Shown here one piece after another: positions 17,667-25,422 of a DNA stretch of 64,000 nucleotides. The notes beneath the pieces are model-generated. The model saw only the letters and a program-made list of their open reading frames with translations. It made no database searches and had not been told where the DNA came from. Both the position numbers and the translations under genes were made by a program. Origin of the DNA: Methylopumilus sp009926035 (GTDB lineage Bacteria; Pseudomonadota; Gammaproteobacteria; Burkholderiales; Methylophilaceae). The stretch is taken from NCBI GenBank assembly GCA_041165405.1, contig JBEANL010000006.1, positions 1 to 64,000 on the forward strand, in the 5' to 3' direction. The stretch's first letter is position 1. The number at the start of each line of letters is the position of its first letter.

Positions 17667-19083
17667 TATTTTTAGAAATACTTAAGGGCTCTTGTAAGAG
17701 GGATTCAAAATCAAAGCCTATTTTTAACAATCCAATTTTATTTGTATAAAATCTTCGTTTATATTGCATTGTTATTAATTTTTGTTGTGTTAGCTCTATT
17801 CGGTCTATTTCGCCTTGTCGAAATTTGCTTTCGATTGAGCTTTCCAATGCATTTGCAGCGGCTAGATCTCCATTATCTTTTCTTACCAAATTTTTAGCAA
17901 TAGTATAATTATCCCTTAACCTTGCTATTTCATTAACAATTGAAGTCTGAATTTTTTCTACTTGTAAACTTTCAATATCCCTGAGATTTTTTGCCTCTTC
18001 AACCAAATATTTATTTTTTTCTATTGTTGGAATTATGGAAGTTATCCCAAGAAGCCATTTACTAGATCCATAATCAAAAATGTAAGCTGGCGAAAACCTA
18101 ATATCAGGGTATTGATTTGCAATATTTAATTTTAATTGTGATTCAGAAACTGCATACTTTGCCAAAGCAATTCTTAAATCAATTCGATTAAATAATCCAA
18201 GGTTGATAATGTCTCGTTGCTTTGTTTCGTCATCAAGTATTTTATTAAAATTTTTTATTTCTTCATCAAGATTAATTGATGCTAGTCTCATTGTGTTAAA
18301 TTTTTCAGGTGAAAGTCCAATAATTGCAGCTAATTTTGACTTTGTTTCATTGAATTGATATTGCTCCTCATTTAATTTTTGTATATTTTTATTAAGCTCA
18401 ATCTGATTAAAATTACTATCTATGGATGCAGTTAGGCCTTGAGCTTTTCTTTTTCTGACCATATTTAAAATTTCATTCTGTAATTTAATTTCATTCCTTA
18501 AAATTTGAAGATTTAAGAGGTGTTGCTGATAGCGAATAAAATTTAAAGTAAGATCTGTTTTAATATCCCAAGCAAGTTTTCTAAGCTCCAATCTCTTAAC
18601 CAAGGATTGATTTTTTGCTTTTTCCTCTCGGATCTTGGCTTTGTCTGCTGTTTCAAATAATGTAGTTAAGCTTAAACCGATCGCATTTCTAGAATTTTCC
18701 GCCGTGCCTGTAGTTTGTCTCCCTGTTTCAAAGCCGAATGAAGATGGGGCTTTAATTGGGGCGATAACCTCTTGAATCTTTGCTATATCCCATTCTTTTT
18801 TGGCAATTTCGATTTTGGGGTTAAAAAAGAGTGCGCATAGCATAAGCTCCTTTAGCCCCCATTCTTTTATGGGTAGCTGATCATCATTTAAACCTTGATT
18901 ATTCAGAAAAGCCCTAAATGAAGCGGATTCTGGATCTTTCACGTTAATCTTATCTATGATTTTTTCATTTATCAGAGGCTTGGTTTCGTAGCTTTTAAAA
19001 CTGCAGTTTGTGAGAAAAAGCACTATGAAACTAGCTAAAAAGAATGAGCTGAAAAAGTGTAATTTAGATACTTTGATTTTCAA
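17656..19083 (-). CDS. TolC-family outer-membrane efflux lipoprotein
   Basis: Outer-membrane channel of the tripartite pump. The 475 residues start with a lipoprotein signal: a hydrophobic stretch ending LTNC, with the lipidated Cys at about residue 27. The rest is mostly long amphipathic helices (coiled coil by eye, many Glu/Lys/Asn) in two repeats, as in TolC/CusC. It is first in the operon, followed by the adaptor and RND genes. The three genes use even more A/T-ending codons than the flanking housekeeping genes (visual impression only), which could reflect weak selection or acquisition. Confidence 0.85.
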   Translation of the reverse strand: MKIKVSKLHFFSSFFLASFIVLFLTNCSFKSYETKPLINEKIIDKINVKDPESASFRAFLNNQGLNDDQLPIKEWGLKELMLCALFFNPKIEIAKKEWDIAKIQEVIAPIKAPSSFGFETGRQTTGTAENSRNAIGLSLTTLFETADKAKIREEKAKNQSLVKRLELRKLAWDIKTDLTLNFIRYQQHLLNLQILRNEIKLQNEILNMVRKRKAQGLTASIDSNFNQIELNKNIQKLNEEQYQFNETKSKLAAIIGLSPEKFNTMRLASINLDEEIKNFNKILDDETKQRDIINLGLFNRIDLRIALAKYAVSESQLKLNIANQYPDIRFSPAYIFDYGSSKWLLGITSIIPTIEKNKYLVEEAKNLRDIESLQVEKIQTSIVNEIARLRDNYTIAKNLVRKDNGDLAAANALESSIESKFRQGEIDRIELTQQKLITMQYKRRFYTNKIGLLKIGFDFESLLQEPLSISKNNEK

Positions 19084-19224
19084 TTTATGTCTTAAAGTCA
19101 GGTTTAAACAATTTCAAAGAAGTTACGACATCTTAAATCAAAATATCACTGTATTTCATTGATTCATTGAATTATTCCTTTTCGATAAAGACTAAGTTGT
19201 TATAAAATAGAGCTAAATTTTTGT

Positions 19225-19234
19225 TATATATAAC
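19225..19234 (+). promoter_or_regulatory. Candidate -10 region of tRNA-Leu / tig operon
   Basis: TATATATAAC at 19225-19234 ends 13 bases before the tRNA-Leu 5' end, the same spacing as the tRNA-Ser promoter. No clear -35 box is present. A second -10-like TATAAA lies at 19201-19206. These are the only promoter-like sites before tRNA-Leu and tig. Confidence 0.35.
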
Positions 19235-19247
19235 TTTTTTAATCATC

Positions 19248-19332
19248 GCGAGAGTGGCGGAATTGGTAGACGCACTGGATTTAGGTTCCAGCGCCGCAAG
19301 GCGTGAGAGTTCGAGTCTCTCCTTTCGCACCA
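19248..19332 (+). tRNA. tRNA-Leu (anticodon TAG)
   Basis: Acceptor GCGAGAG pairs with CTTTCGC (one G-T wobble), discriminator A, encoded CCA. The anticodon stem CTGGA/TCCAG encloses TTTAGGT, giving anticodon TAG. A long variable arm is present. tig begins 28 bases downstream with no promoter between, so the tRNA and the chaperone-protease genes may share a transcript. Confidence 0.97.
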
Positions 19333-19360
19333 TCGATTCAAATTTTAGGGAAATTTAAGT

Positions 19361-20674
19361 ATGGCTACAGCAGTGGAAACATTAAGTAACTTGGAGAGAC
19401 GTATCACGGTTAAAGTGCCGGTTGAACCTCTTCAGAAAGAGATGTCTAGTCGTTTTCAGCGTTTAACTCGAACAGCAAAAGTTCCTGGTTTTAGACCTGG
19501 CAAAGCACCTCTAAAAATGATTGAACAGCAATATGGGTCCCAAGTGAAAGAAGAAGTATTTGCTGAGGCGATTGAAACTTCTTTTGGTCAAGCTATTCAG
19601 GAGAATAAATTACGTGTTGCTGGTATGCCGAATATCCAACATAAGCCGCTTAATCAAGTTCACGATGATTTTGAATATACTGCAACATTTGAAATTTTCC
19701 CTGAAGTGACATTGGCTGATTTTAAAACTTCAACTATTGAAAAGCCAGAAGCTCAAATCACCGATAAAGACGTTAATAAAACAATTGATGTCTTACTCAA
19801 GCAAAGAGCACAATTTATTGAAACGAAAGAAGCCGCTGCTAAGGGCGATCGACTTACTTTAACACTTACCTCTTTCATTAATGACAAGCAAGTTGAAACT
19901 ACAGGCGACAAGCCTATTCAAATTATCCTAGGCGATGATTCTCGTTTTGCTATTTTTGATGATCATCTTGTTGGCGGTAAAGAAGGTGAATCCAAAACAT
20001 TTGAAGTTAACTACCCAGAAACACATAATCCTAAAGAGTTAGCAGGAAAAAAAGTTCAATACAATGTAAATTTTATTTTAGTTGCCAAGCCTAAACTTCC
20101 AGAAGTGAATGCTCAATTTGCTCAATCCCTGGGCGTAGTAGACGGTAGTATCGATAAAATGCGAGAGGAAATTAAACAAAGTTTAGAGCAAGAGCTAGAT
20201 AAGAGAATAAAAATAAAATTAAAAGAACAGGTTTTTACTCAGCTGATAGATGGCTGTAAGGCCGATCTTCCCAAGGCGCTGATTAATGTTGAAATTAACC
20301 GAATGGCTCAATCAACCTATGCAAATTTAAAACAACGTGGAGCCGACTTAAAGCAATTCAAATTAGAACCTTCAATGTTTGAAGAGCAAGCTAAAAAAAC
20401 ATGCAAGCTTAGATTAATATTAGCTGAGATTGTTGATAAAAATAATCTGAGAGCAACTCCGGATCAAATTAAGGCTATGGTGAACGAATTTGCACTTAAT
20501 TTCGATGATACGGATGAGGCGGTTAAATGGTTTTACGCAGAGCCGTCTAGACTTGAAGAGCCAACAGCTCTTGCAACAGAAACTAATGTGGTTGATTGGT
20601 TTATGAAGCAATGTAAAGTAGAAAATAAAAAAACAACATTTGATGAACTTATGACTGGACAAGCTAAAACCTAA
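19361..20674 (+). CDS. tig: Trigger factor, ribosome-associated chaperone and prolyl isomerase
   Basis: Binds the ribosome exit site and shields nascent chains. The 437 residues show the N-terminal ribosome-binding domain with VPGFRPGKAPLKMI (about 41-54, containing the GFRPGKxP signature), a central FKBP-type domain (about 160-245), and a helical C-terminal arm domain. It heads tig-clpP-clpX, separated from clpP by 2 bases. It follows tRNA-Leu by 28 bases. No sigma32-like promoter is visible directly upstream. Confidence 0.96.
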   Translation: MATAVETLSNLERRITVKVPVEPLQKEMSSRFQRLTRTAKVPGFRPGKAPLKMIEQQYGSQVKEEVFAEAIETSFGQAIQENKLRVAGMPNIQHKPLNQVHDDFEYTATFEIFPEVTLADFKTSTIEKPEAQITDKDVNKTIDVLLKQRAQFIETKEAAAKGDRLTLTLTSFINDKQVETTGDKPIQIILGDDSRFAIFDDHLVGGKEGESKTFEVNYPETHNPKELAGKKVQYNVNFILVAKPKLPEVNAQFAQSLGVVDGSIDKMREEIKQSLEQELDKRIKIKLKEQVFTQLIDGCKADLPKALINVEINRMAQSTYANLKQRGADLKQFKLEPSMFEEQAKKTCKLRLILAEIVDKNNLRATPDQIKAMVNEFALNFDDTDEAVKWFYAEPSRLEEPTALATETNVVDWFMKQCKVENKKTTFDELMTGQAKT

Positions 20675-20676
20675 TT

Positions 20677-21294
20677 ATGGCTTACACACCACCAAATAAT
20701 TTAGGCTATGTGCCAATGGTTATTGAGCAAAGCGGGCGAGGCGAGCGCGCTTATGATATATATTCTCGACTTTTAAAAGAGCGCGTAATCTTCTTAGTTG
20801 GCCCTGTAGACGATATGACAGCAAATGTTATTGTTGCTCAATTACTTTTCCTAGAAGCTGACAATCCTGACAAGGATATTTCTCTGTATATTAATTCTCC
20901 GGGTGGGTCAGTAACAGCGGGAATGGCTATCTATGACACAATGCAATTTATCAAGCCCGATGTGAGTACTTTATGTATCGGACAAGCGGCTAGCATGGGC
21001 GCATTATTGCTTGCAGCTGGAGAAAAAGGAAAGCGTTTTTGTTTGCCTAACTCTCGAGTAATGATTCATCAGCCTCTGGGTGGATTTCAAGGACAAGCAT
21101 CTGATATAGAAATTCATGCAAAAGAAATTTTATTTTTAAAGGAAAAACTAAATCAGATTTTAGCAAATCACACTGGCCAAACACTTAACAAAATTGCAGC
21201 AGATACTGATAGAGACAACTTTTTGAGTGCTGAGCAATCTGTTGAGTATGGCATGGTCGATCAAGTTATTTCAAAGAGATCACAAGTAGTTTAA
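20677..21294 (+). CDS. clpP: ClpP protease subunit
   Basis: Serine peptidase forming the double-ring chamber of ClpXP/ClpAP. The 205 residues contain the catalytic Ser in GQAASMGALLLAAG, His in RVMIHQPLGG, and the Asp in DTDRDNF. Start is the ATG 2 bases after the tig stop, with the ribosome site inside tig. Tightly linked to clpX (7-base gap), its ATPase partner. Confidence 0.98.
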   Translation: MAYTPPNNLGYVPMVIEQSGRGERAYDIYSRLLKERVIFLVGPVDDMTANVIVAQLLFLEADNPDKDISLYINSPGGSVTAGMAIYDTMQFIKPDVSTLCIGQAASMGALLLAAGEKGKRFCLPNSRVMIHQPLGGFQGQASDIEIHAKEILFLKEKLNQILANHTGQTLNKIAADTDRDNFLSAEQSVEYGMVDQVISKRSQVV

Positions 21295-21301
21295 AGCTAC
21301 T

Positions 21302-22582
21302 ATGGCAACTAAAAGCGATAACGAAAAATTACTTTACTGCTCATTCTGTGGCAAAAGTCAGCATGAAGTAAAAAAACTAATTGCAGGTCCTTCGGTATTT
21401 ATCTGCGACGAGTGTGTTGATTTATGTAATGACATTATTAAAGAAGAAGTCAAAGGCGCTTCAAAAGGAGTTAAAGATCATGATCAACTTCCTTCCCCTA
21501 AAGAAATTTGCGACCAACTCGATGAGCATGTTATTGGTCAAACAAGTGCTAAGAAAAGTTTGGCTGTTGCTGTTTATAATCATTACAAAAGACTTAGGGA
21601 TAGCAATTCTGAATTAGATATTGAACATAAAGATGTTGAAATTTCAAAAAGTAATATTCTGCTTATTGGACCTACGGGTTCTGGAAAAACCCTTCTAGCA
21701 CAAACACTTGCAAAATTACTTGATGTTCCCTTTGTGATGGCGGATGCCACAACACTTACTGAAGCCGGTTATGTTGGTGAAGATGTTGAAAACATTATGC
21801 AAAAATTACTGCAAAAATGTGATTATGATATTGAGAAAGCTCAAAGAGGCATTGTATACATTGATGAAGTTGATAAAATTTCAAGAAAATCTGAAAACCC
21901 CTCAATTACAAGAGATGTCTCAGGTGAAGGTGTTCAGCAAGCACTTTTAAAACTTATTGAGGGTACTGTGGCCTCAATTCCTCCCCAGGGTGGACGCAAA
22001 CATCCAAATCAAGAATTTGTTCAGCTCGATACAACAAATATTTTATTTATTTGTGGTGGTGCTTTTGATGGTCTCGAGAAAATTATTAAGCAAAGATCTG
22101 AAAAAGGTGGAATTGGTTTTGGAGCTCAAGTAAATAGTAAGGCAGATGCTAAAGTCATTGGTGATGTTATTAAAGATGTTGAGCCAGAAGATTTGATTAA
22201 ATTTGGCTTAATACCTGAATTCATAGGAAGACTTCCTGTTGTCGCAACACTGGAATCTTTAAGTGAGGATGCTTTGGTTCAAATACTCACCGAACCGAAA
22301 AATGCTCTTACTAAACAATATATTAAACTTTTTGCTATGGAACATGTGTCTCTAGAATTCAGACCTTCGGCTTTAAGACTGATTGCGAAAAAAGCACTTG
22401 AGAGAAAGACGGGTGCTCGAGGTCTTCGTTCAATTATGGAACATATCCTATTAGATACAATGTACGAATTGCCATCTATTAAGAATCTTGAGAAAGTGGT
22501 CATTGATGACGGCGTGATTGAACAATCAAATAAACCTATACTTTTATTGTCAGAAAAGAAACAGGTTTCAGGAAAAAAATAA
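21302..22582 (+). CDS. clpX: ClpX ATPase, substrate-recognition subunit of ClpXP
   Basis: AAA+ unfoldase that feeds tagged proteins to ClpP. The 426 residues start with a C4 zinc finger (CSFCGKSQ ... CDECVDLC, about 13-40), then Walker A GPTGSGKT, Walker B IVYIDEVDKI, the IGF-type ClpP-docking loop (GIGFGA) and sensor 2 (GARGLRS). No terminator is visible before lon; the 85-base gap holds a heat-shock-type promoter. Confidence 0.98.
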   Translation: MATKSDNEKLLYCSFCGKSQHEVKKLIAGPSVFICDECVDLCNDIIKEEVKGASKGVKDHDQLPSPKEICDQLDEHVIGQTSAKKSLAVAVYNHYKRLRDSNSELDIEHKDVEISKSNILLIGPTGSGKTLLAQTLAKLLDVPFVMADATTLTEAGYVGEDVENIMQKLLQKCDYDIEKAQRGIVYIDEVDKISRKSENPSITRDVSGEGVQQALLKLIEGTVASIPPQGGRKHPNQEFVQLDTTNILFICGGAFDGLEKIIKQRSEKGGIGFGAQVNSKADAKVIGDVIKDVEPEDLIKFGLIPEFIGRLPVVATLESLSEDALVQILTEPKNALTKQYIKLFAMEHVSLEFRPSALRLIAKKALERKTGARGLRSIMEHILLDTMYELPSIKNLEKVVIDDGVIEQSNKPILLLSEKKQVSGKK

Positions 22583-22593
22583 GTTCCTACCTA

Positions 22594-22627
22594 GGTCAGT
22601 AAAGCCTTGAAATATTATAAACTGACC
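22594..22627. repeat. Inverted repeat around the lon promoter
   Basis: GGTCAGT (22594-22600) is mirrored by ACTGACC (22621-22627) with 20 bases between. The arms enclose the -35 element of the lon promoter and the right arm runs into its -10 element, so a protein binding this palindrome could control access. It could also be a weak hairpin at the end of clpX. Confidence 0.45.
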
Positions 22628-22633
22628 CAATAT
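22606..22633 (+). promoter_or_regulatory. Sigma32 (heat-shock)-type promoter of lon
   Basis: CTTGAA (22606-22611) and CCCAATAT (22626-22633) are separated by 14 bases. The E. coli RpoH consensus is CTTGAAA, 13-15 bases, CCCCATNT, so only one base of the -10 element differs. Transcription would begin about 28 bases before the lon ATG. lon is a classic RpoH target, which supports the call. Confidence 0.65.
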
Positions 22634-22667
22634 TTTAGAAAATAATTATTGCTCATGAAAGCACCTA

Positions 22668-25085
22668 ATGGCTCAAGAAATTAAAATTACAGGTTCCCAG
22701 CATGATTTCATGCCTCTTCTTCCTTTGAGAGATGTTGTTGTTTATCCTCATCTTGTGATTCCTCTTTTTGTAGGCCGAGCAAAATCTGTAAAAGCATTGG
22801 AAATTGCTTCTGACAAAGATAAAAAAATAATTTTAGTCGCACAAAAGTCTGCAAGTAAAGATGAGCCTGATGCAAAAGACCTTTATGAATATGGGACTGT
22901 CGCATCTATCCTTCAAATGCTGAAATTACCTGATGGTACCGTTAAAGTTTTAGTTGAAGGTCTAAGCCGCGCAAAAATTAAAGAAGTAATTGATCAGGAA
23001 GCTTGTTTTGTTGCTCGTTTCGATGAAATTAATATTCTCGAACCTAAAGACAAAGAGTCTTTAGCATTAATGAGAACAGTATTCTCGCAGTTTGATCAAT
23101 ATGTTAAATTAAATAAAAAAATCCCCCCCGAAATTTTAACGTCCCTGGCCGCTATTACAGACCCTGGCAGATTAGCAGATATGATTGCAGCGCATCTAAC
23201 TCTAAAACTAGAAGAAAAACAAACGATTTTAGAAACATTAAAAATTAAAAATCGTTTGGATCATCTATTAAAGATTATGGAATCTGAAATTGATATTCTT
23301 CAGGTAGAAAAAAGAATTCGTGGTCGTGTTAAGCGACAGATGGAAAAAAGTCAAAGAGAGTATTACCTCAACGAACAAGTTAAAGCTATCCAGAAAGAAC
23401 TGGGTGAACAGGATGAGGGCGCCGATTTAGATGAACTTGAAAAACGAATTCAAGAAGCAGGTATGTCAAAAGAGGCTCTTAATAAAGCTACATCTGAGTT
23501 TAAAAAATTAAAAATGATGTCGCCTATGTCCGCAGAAGCTTCGGTAGTTAGAAATTACATTGATACATTGATTGATTTGCCGTGGCAGAAAAAAACTAAA
23601 ATTAGTCGTGAATTAGCCCTTGCGGAGAAGATTTTAGATGAAGACCATTATGGCCTTGAAAAAGTTAAGGAACGTATTATTGAGTATTTGGCGGTTCAAC
23701 AAAGAGTTGATAAATTAAAGGCACCTATTTTATGTTTGGTGGGGCCTCCAGGCGTAGGCAAAACTTCTTTAGGACAAAGTATTGCAAAAGCTGTTAACCG
23801 CAAATTTATTCGTATGGCACTTGGTGGGGTGCGAGATGAGTCTGAAATTCGTGGACATCGAAGAACTTATATTGGCTCTATGCCAGGTAAAGTTTTACAA
23901 AGTATGAGTAAAGTAGGAGTTACCAACCCATTATTTTTGCTAGATGAAGTTGATAAAATGGGCCAAGACTACCGAGGTGATCCAGCTTCAGCACTTTTAG
24001 AAGTTTTAGACCCTGAACAAAATCATACTTTTACAGATCATTATGTTGAAGTTGAATACGATTTATCTGATGTGATGTTTGTGGCGACTGCCAACTCAAT
24101 GAACATCCCCGAACCACTTTTGGATCGTATGGAGATTATTCGCTTATCAGGTTATACAGAGGCTGAAAAGCTTAATATAGCAATGCAGTATTTACTTCCT
24201 AAACAGCTCAAGATGCACGGGTTAAAAAAATCTGAAATAAGCATTACCTCCAAAGTAGTAAAAGAAATTATTCAATATTATTCTAGAGAAGCTGGCGTTA
24301 GAAAACTTGAGCAAGAAATCGCTAAAATTTGCAGAAAAGCTGTGAAAGAATTGCTTAGCAAAAAGTCACTTAAAAAAGTTATTGTGAATAGCAAAAATCT
24401 TGAATCTTATCTCGGGGTAAAAGTATTTGATATTGGCCTTGCCTCCAAAAAGAATCAAATAGGACAAGTTACAGGCCTGGCGTGGACTCAAGTTGGGGGT
24501 GAATTATTGACGATTGAAGCTGTCGTTTTGCCAGGCAAAGGAAAAACAATCATTACAGGCAAATTAGGCGACGTCATGCAGGAGTCTATTCATGCCGCGA
24601 TGAGTGTTGTAAGAAGCCGAGCTAAGAAATTAGGCATCGCTGAGAATTTCTATGAAAAAAACGATATTCATATCCACTTACCTGAAGGCGCTACCCCTAA
24701 AGACGGCCCAAGCGCTGGTATAGGCATTACCTCCGCGATTGTTTCTGCTTTAACTAATATTTCAGTCAGGGCTGATGTTGCTATGACAGGAGAAATAACG
24801 TTAAGGGGTGAAGTTTTGCCGATTGGCGGGCTTAAAGAAAAGCTTCTTGCAGCTCATAGGGGCGGTATTAAAACCGTCCTGATTCCGGAGCAAAATGTAA
24901 AAGATTTGACTGAAATTTCTGATGAAGTTAAAAATGCCTTGGAAATTCATCCTGTTCGTTGGATTGATGAAGTTTTAGAGCTTACTTTAACTAAAATGCC
25001 CAAGAGTGCAGCTGCTAAGGACCAAAAATCTGTGCCTGTACCCCATAAAAAACTCCCTAATATTATAAAAAGTATCACACATTAG
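22668..25085 (+). CDS. lon: Lon ATP-dependent protease (La)
   Basis: Degrades misfolded and regulatory proteins. The 805 residues comprise the N-terminal substrate-binding domain (about 14-205, LPLRDVVVYPHLVIPLFVGR), a coiled-coil linker, an AAA+ domain with Walker A GPPGVGKTS and Walker B FLLDEVDKM, and the protease domain with the Ser682-Lys725 dyad (GPSAG and KEKLLAA), corresponding to Ser679/Lys722 in E. coli. It has its own heat-shock-like promoter. In E. coli hupB follows lon; here two tRNA genes follow. Confidence 0.98.
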   Translation: MAQEIKITGSQHDFMPLLPLRDVVVYPHLVIPLFVGRAKSVKALEIASDKDKKIILVAQKSASKDEPDAKDLYEYGTVASILQMLKLPDGTVKVLVEGLSRAKIKEVIDQEACFVARFDEINILEPKDKESLALMRTVFSQFDQYVKLNKKIPPEILTSLAAITDPGRLADMIAAHLTLKLEEKQTILETLKIKNRLDHLLKIMESEIDILQVEKRIRGRVKRQMEKSQREYYLNEQVKAIQKELGEQDEGADLDELEKRIQEAGMSKEALNKATSEFKKLKMMSPMSAEASVVRNYIDTLIDLPWQKKTKISRELALAEKILDEDHYGLEKVKERIIEYLAVQQRVDKLKAPILCLVGPPGVGKTSLGQSIAKAVNRKFIRMALGGVRDESEIRGHRRTYIGSMPGKVLQSMSKVGVTNPLFLLDEVDKMGQDYRGDPASALLEVLDPEQNHTFTDHYVEVEYDLSDVMFVATANSMNIPEPLLDRMEIIRLSGYTEAEKLNIAMQYLLPKQLKMHGLKKSEISITSKVVKEIIQYYSREAGVRKLEQEIAKICRKAVKELLSKKSLKKVIVNSKNLESYLGVKVFDIGLASKKNQIGQVTGLAWTQVGGELLTIEAVVLPGKGKTIITGKLGDVMQESIHAAMSVVRSRAKKLGIAENFYEKNDIHIHLPEGATPKDGPSAGIGITSAIVSALTNISVRADVAMTGEITLRGEVLPIGGLKEKLLAAHRGGIKTVLIPEQNVKDLTEISDEVKNALEIHPVRWIDEVLELTLTKMPKSAAAKDQKSVPVPHKKLPNIIKSITH

Positions 25086-25147
25086 CGTAAACCTAGCGTT
25101 GGTAAGGACTATGTTGTAAAATAGCGGCCTTACTAATGAGTGTGCAT

Positions 25148-25223
25148 GGGTGCTTAGCTCAGTTGGTAGAGCGTCGCCCTTACAAGGCGAATGTCGGCGG
25201 TTCGACCCCGTCAGCACCCACCA
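25148..25223 (+). tRNA. tRNA-Val (anticodon TAC)
   Basis: Acceptor GGGTGCT/AGCACCC, discriminator A, encoded CCA. The anticodon stem TCGCC/GGCGA encloses CTTACAA, giving TAC. A TAAAAT at 25117-25122 followed by a GC-rich stretch may be its -10 box. tRNA-Asp follows after 18 bases, so both are probably cut from one precursor. Confidence 0.97.
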
Positions 25224-25241
25224 ATATTAGTAACAAGTTTT

Positions 25242-25318
25242 GGAGTGGTAGTTCAGTTGGTTAGAATACCGGCCTGTCACGCCGGGGGTCGCGGGTTCGA
25301 GTCCCGTCCACTCCGCCA
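25242..25318 (+). tRNA. tRNA-Asp (anticodon GTC)
   Basis: Acceptor GGAGTGG/CCACTCC, discriminator G, encoded CCA. The anticodon loop CTGTCAC within GGC...GCC gives GTC. The T arm GCGGG-TTCGAGT-CCCGT is standard. An intrinsic terminator begins 9 bases after the gene. Confidence 0.97.
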
Positions 25319-25326
25319 ACATTATT

Positions 25327-25353
25327 AAGGCGAATCCAAAGATTCGCCTTTTT
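25327..25353 (+). terminator. Rho-independent terminator of the tRNA-Val/tRNA-Asp transcript
   Basis: AAGGCGAATC (25327-25336) pairs with GATTCGCCTT (25341-25350) around CAAA, followed by a T run to 25353. It isolates ppiD from the upstream tRNA and lon transcripts. Confidence 0.9.
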
Positions 25354-25422
25354 ATTCACTCAGTAAGAACTTTTTGATAGATTTTTTTATCAAACAGCTT
25401 AAATAATATTAGGATAAATTCA

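Noticed and set aside
19084..19247. Sigma32 promoter before tRNA-Leu/tig
   Set aside because: No CTTGAA with a matching CCCCAT-like element at the right distance; only sigma70-type -10 boxes.
24987..25217. Minus-strand ORF over the lon 3' end and tRNA-Val
   Set aside because: Antisense to a strong gene and a tRNA; no family resemblance.
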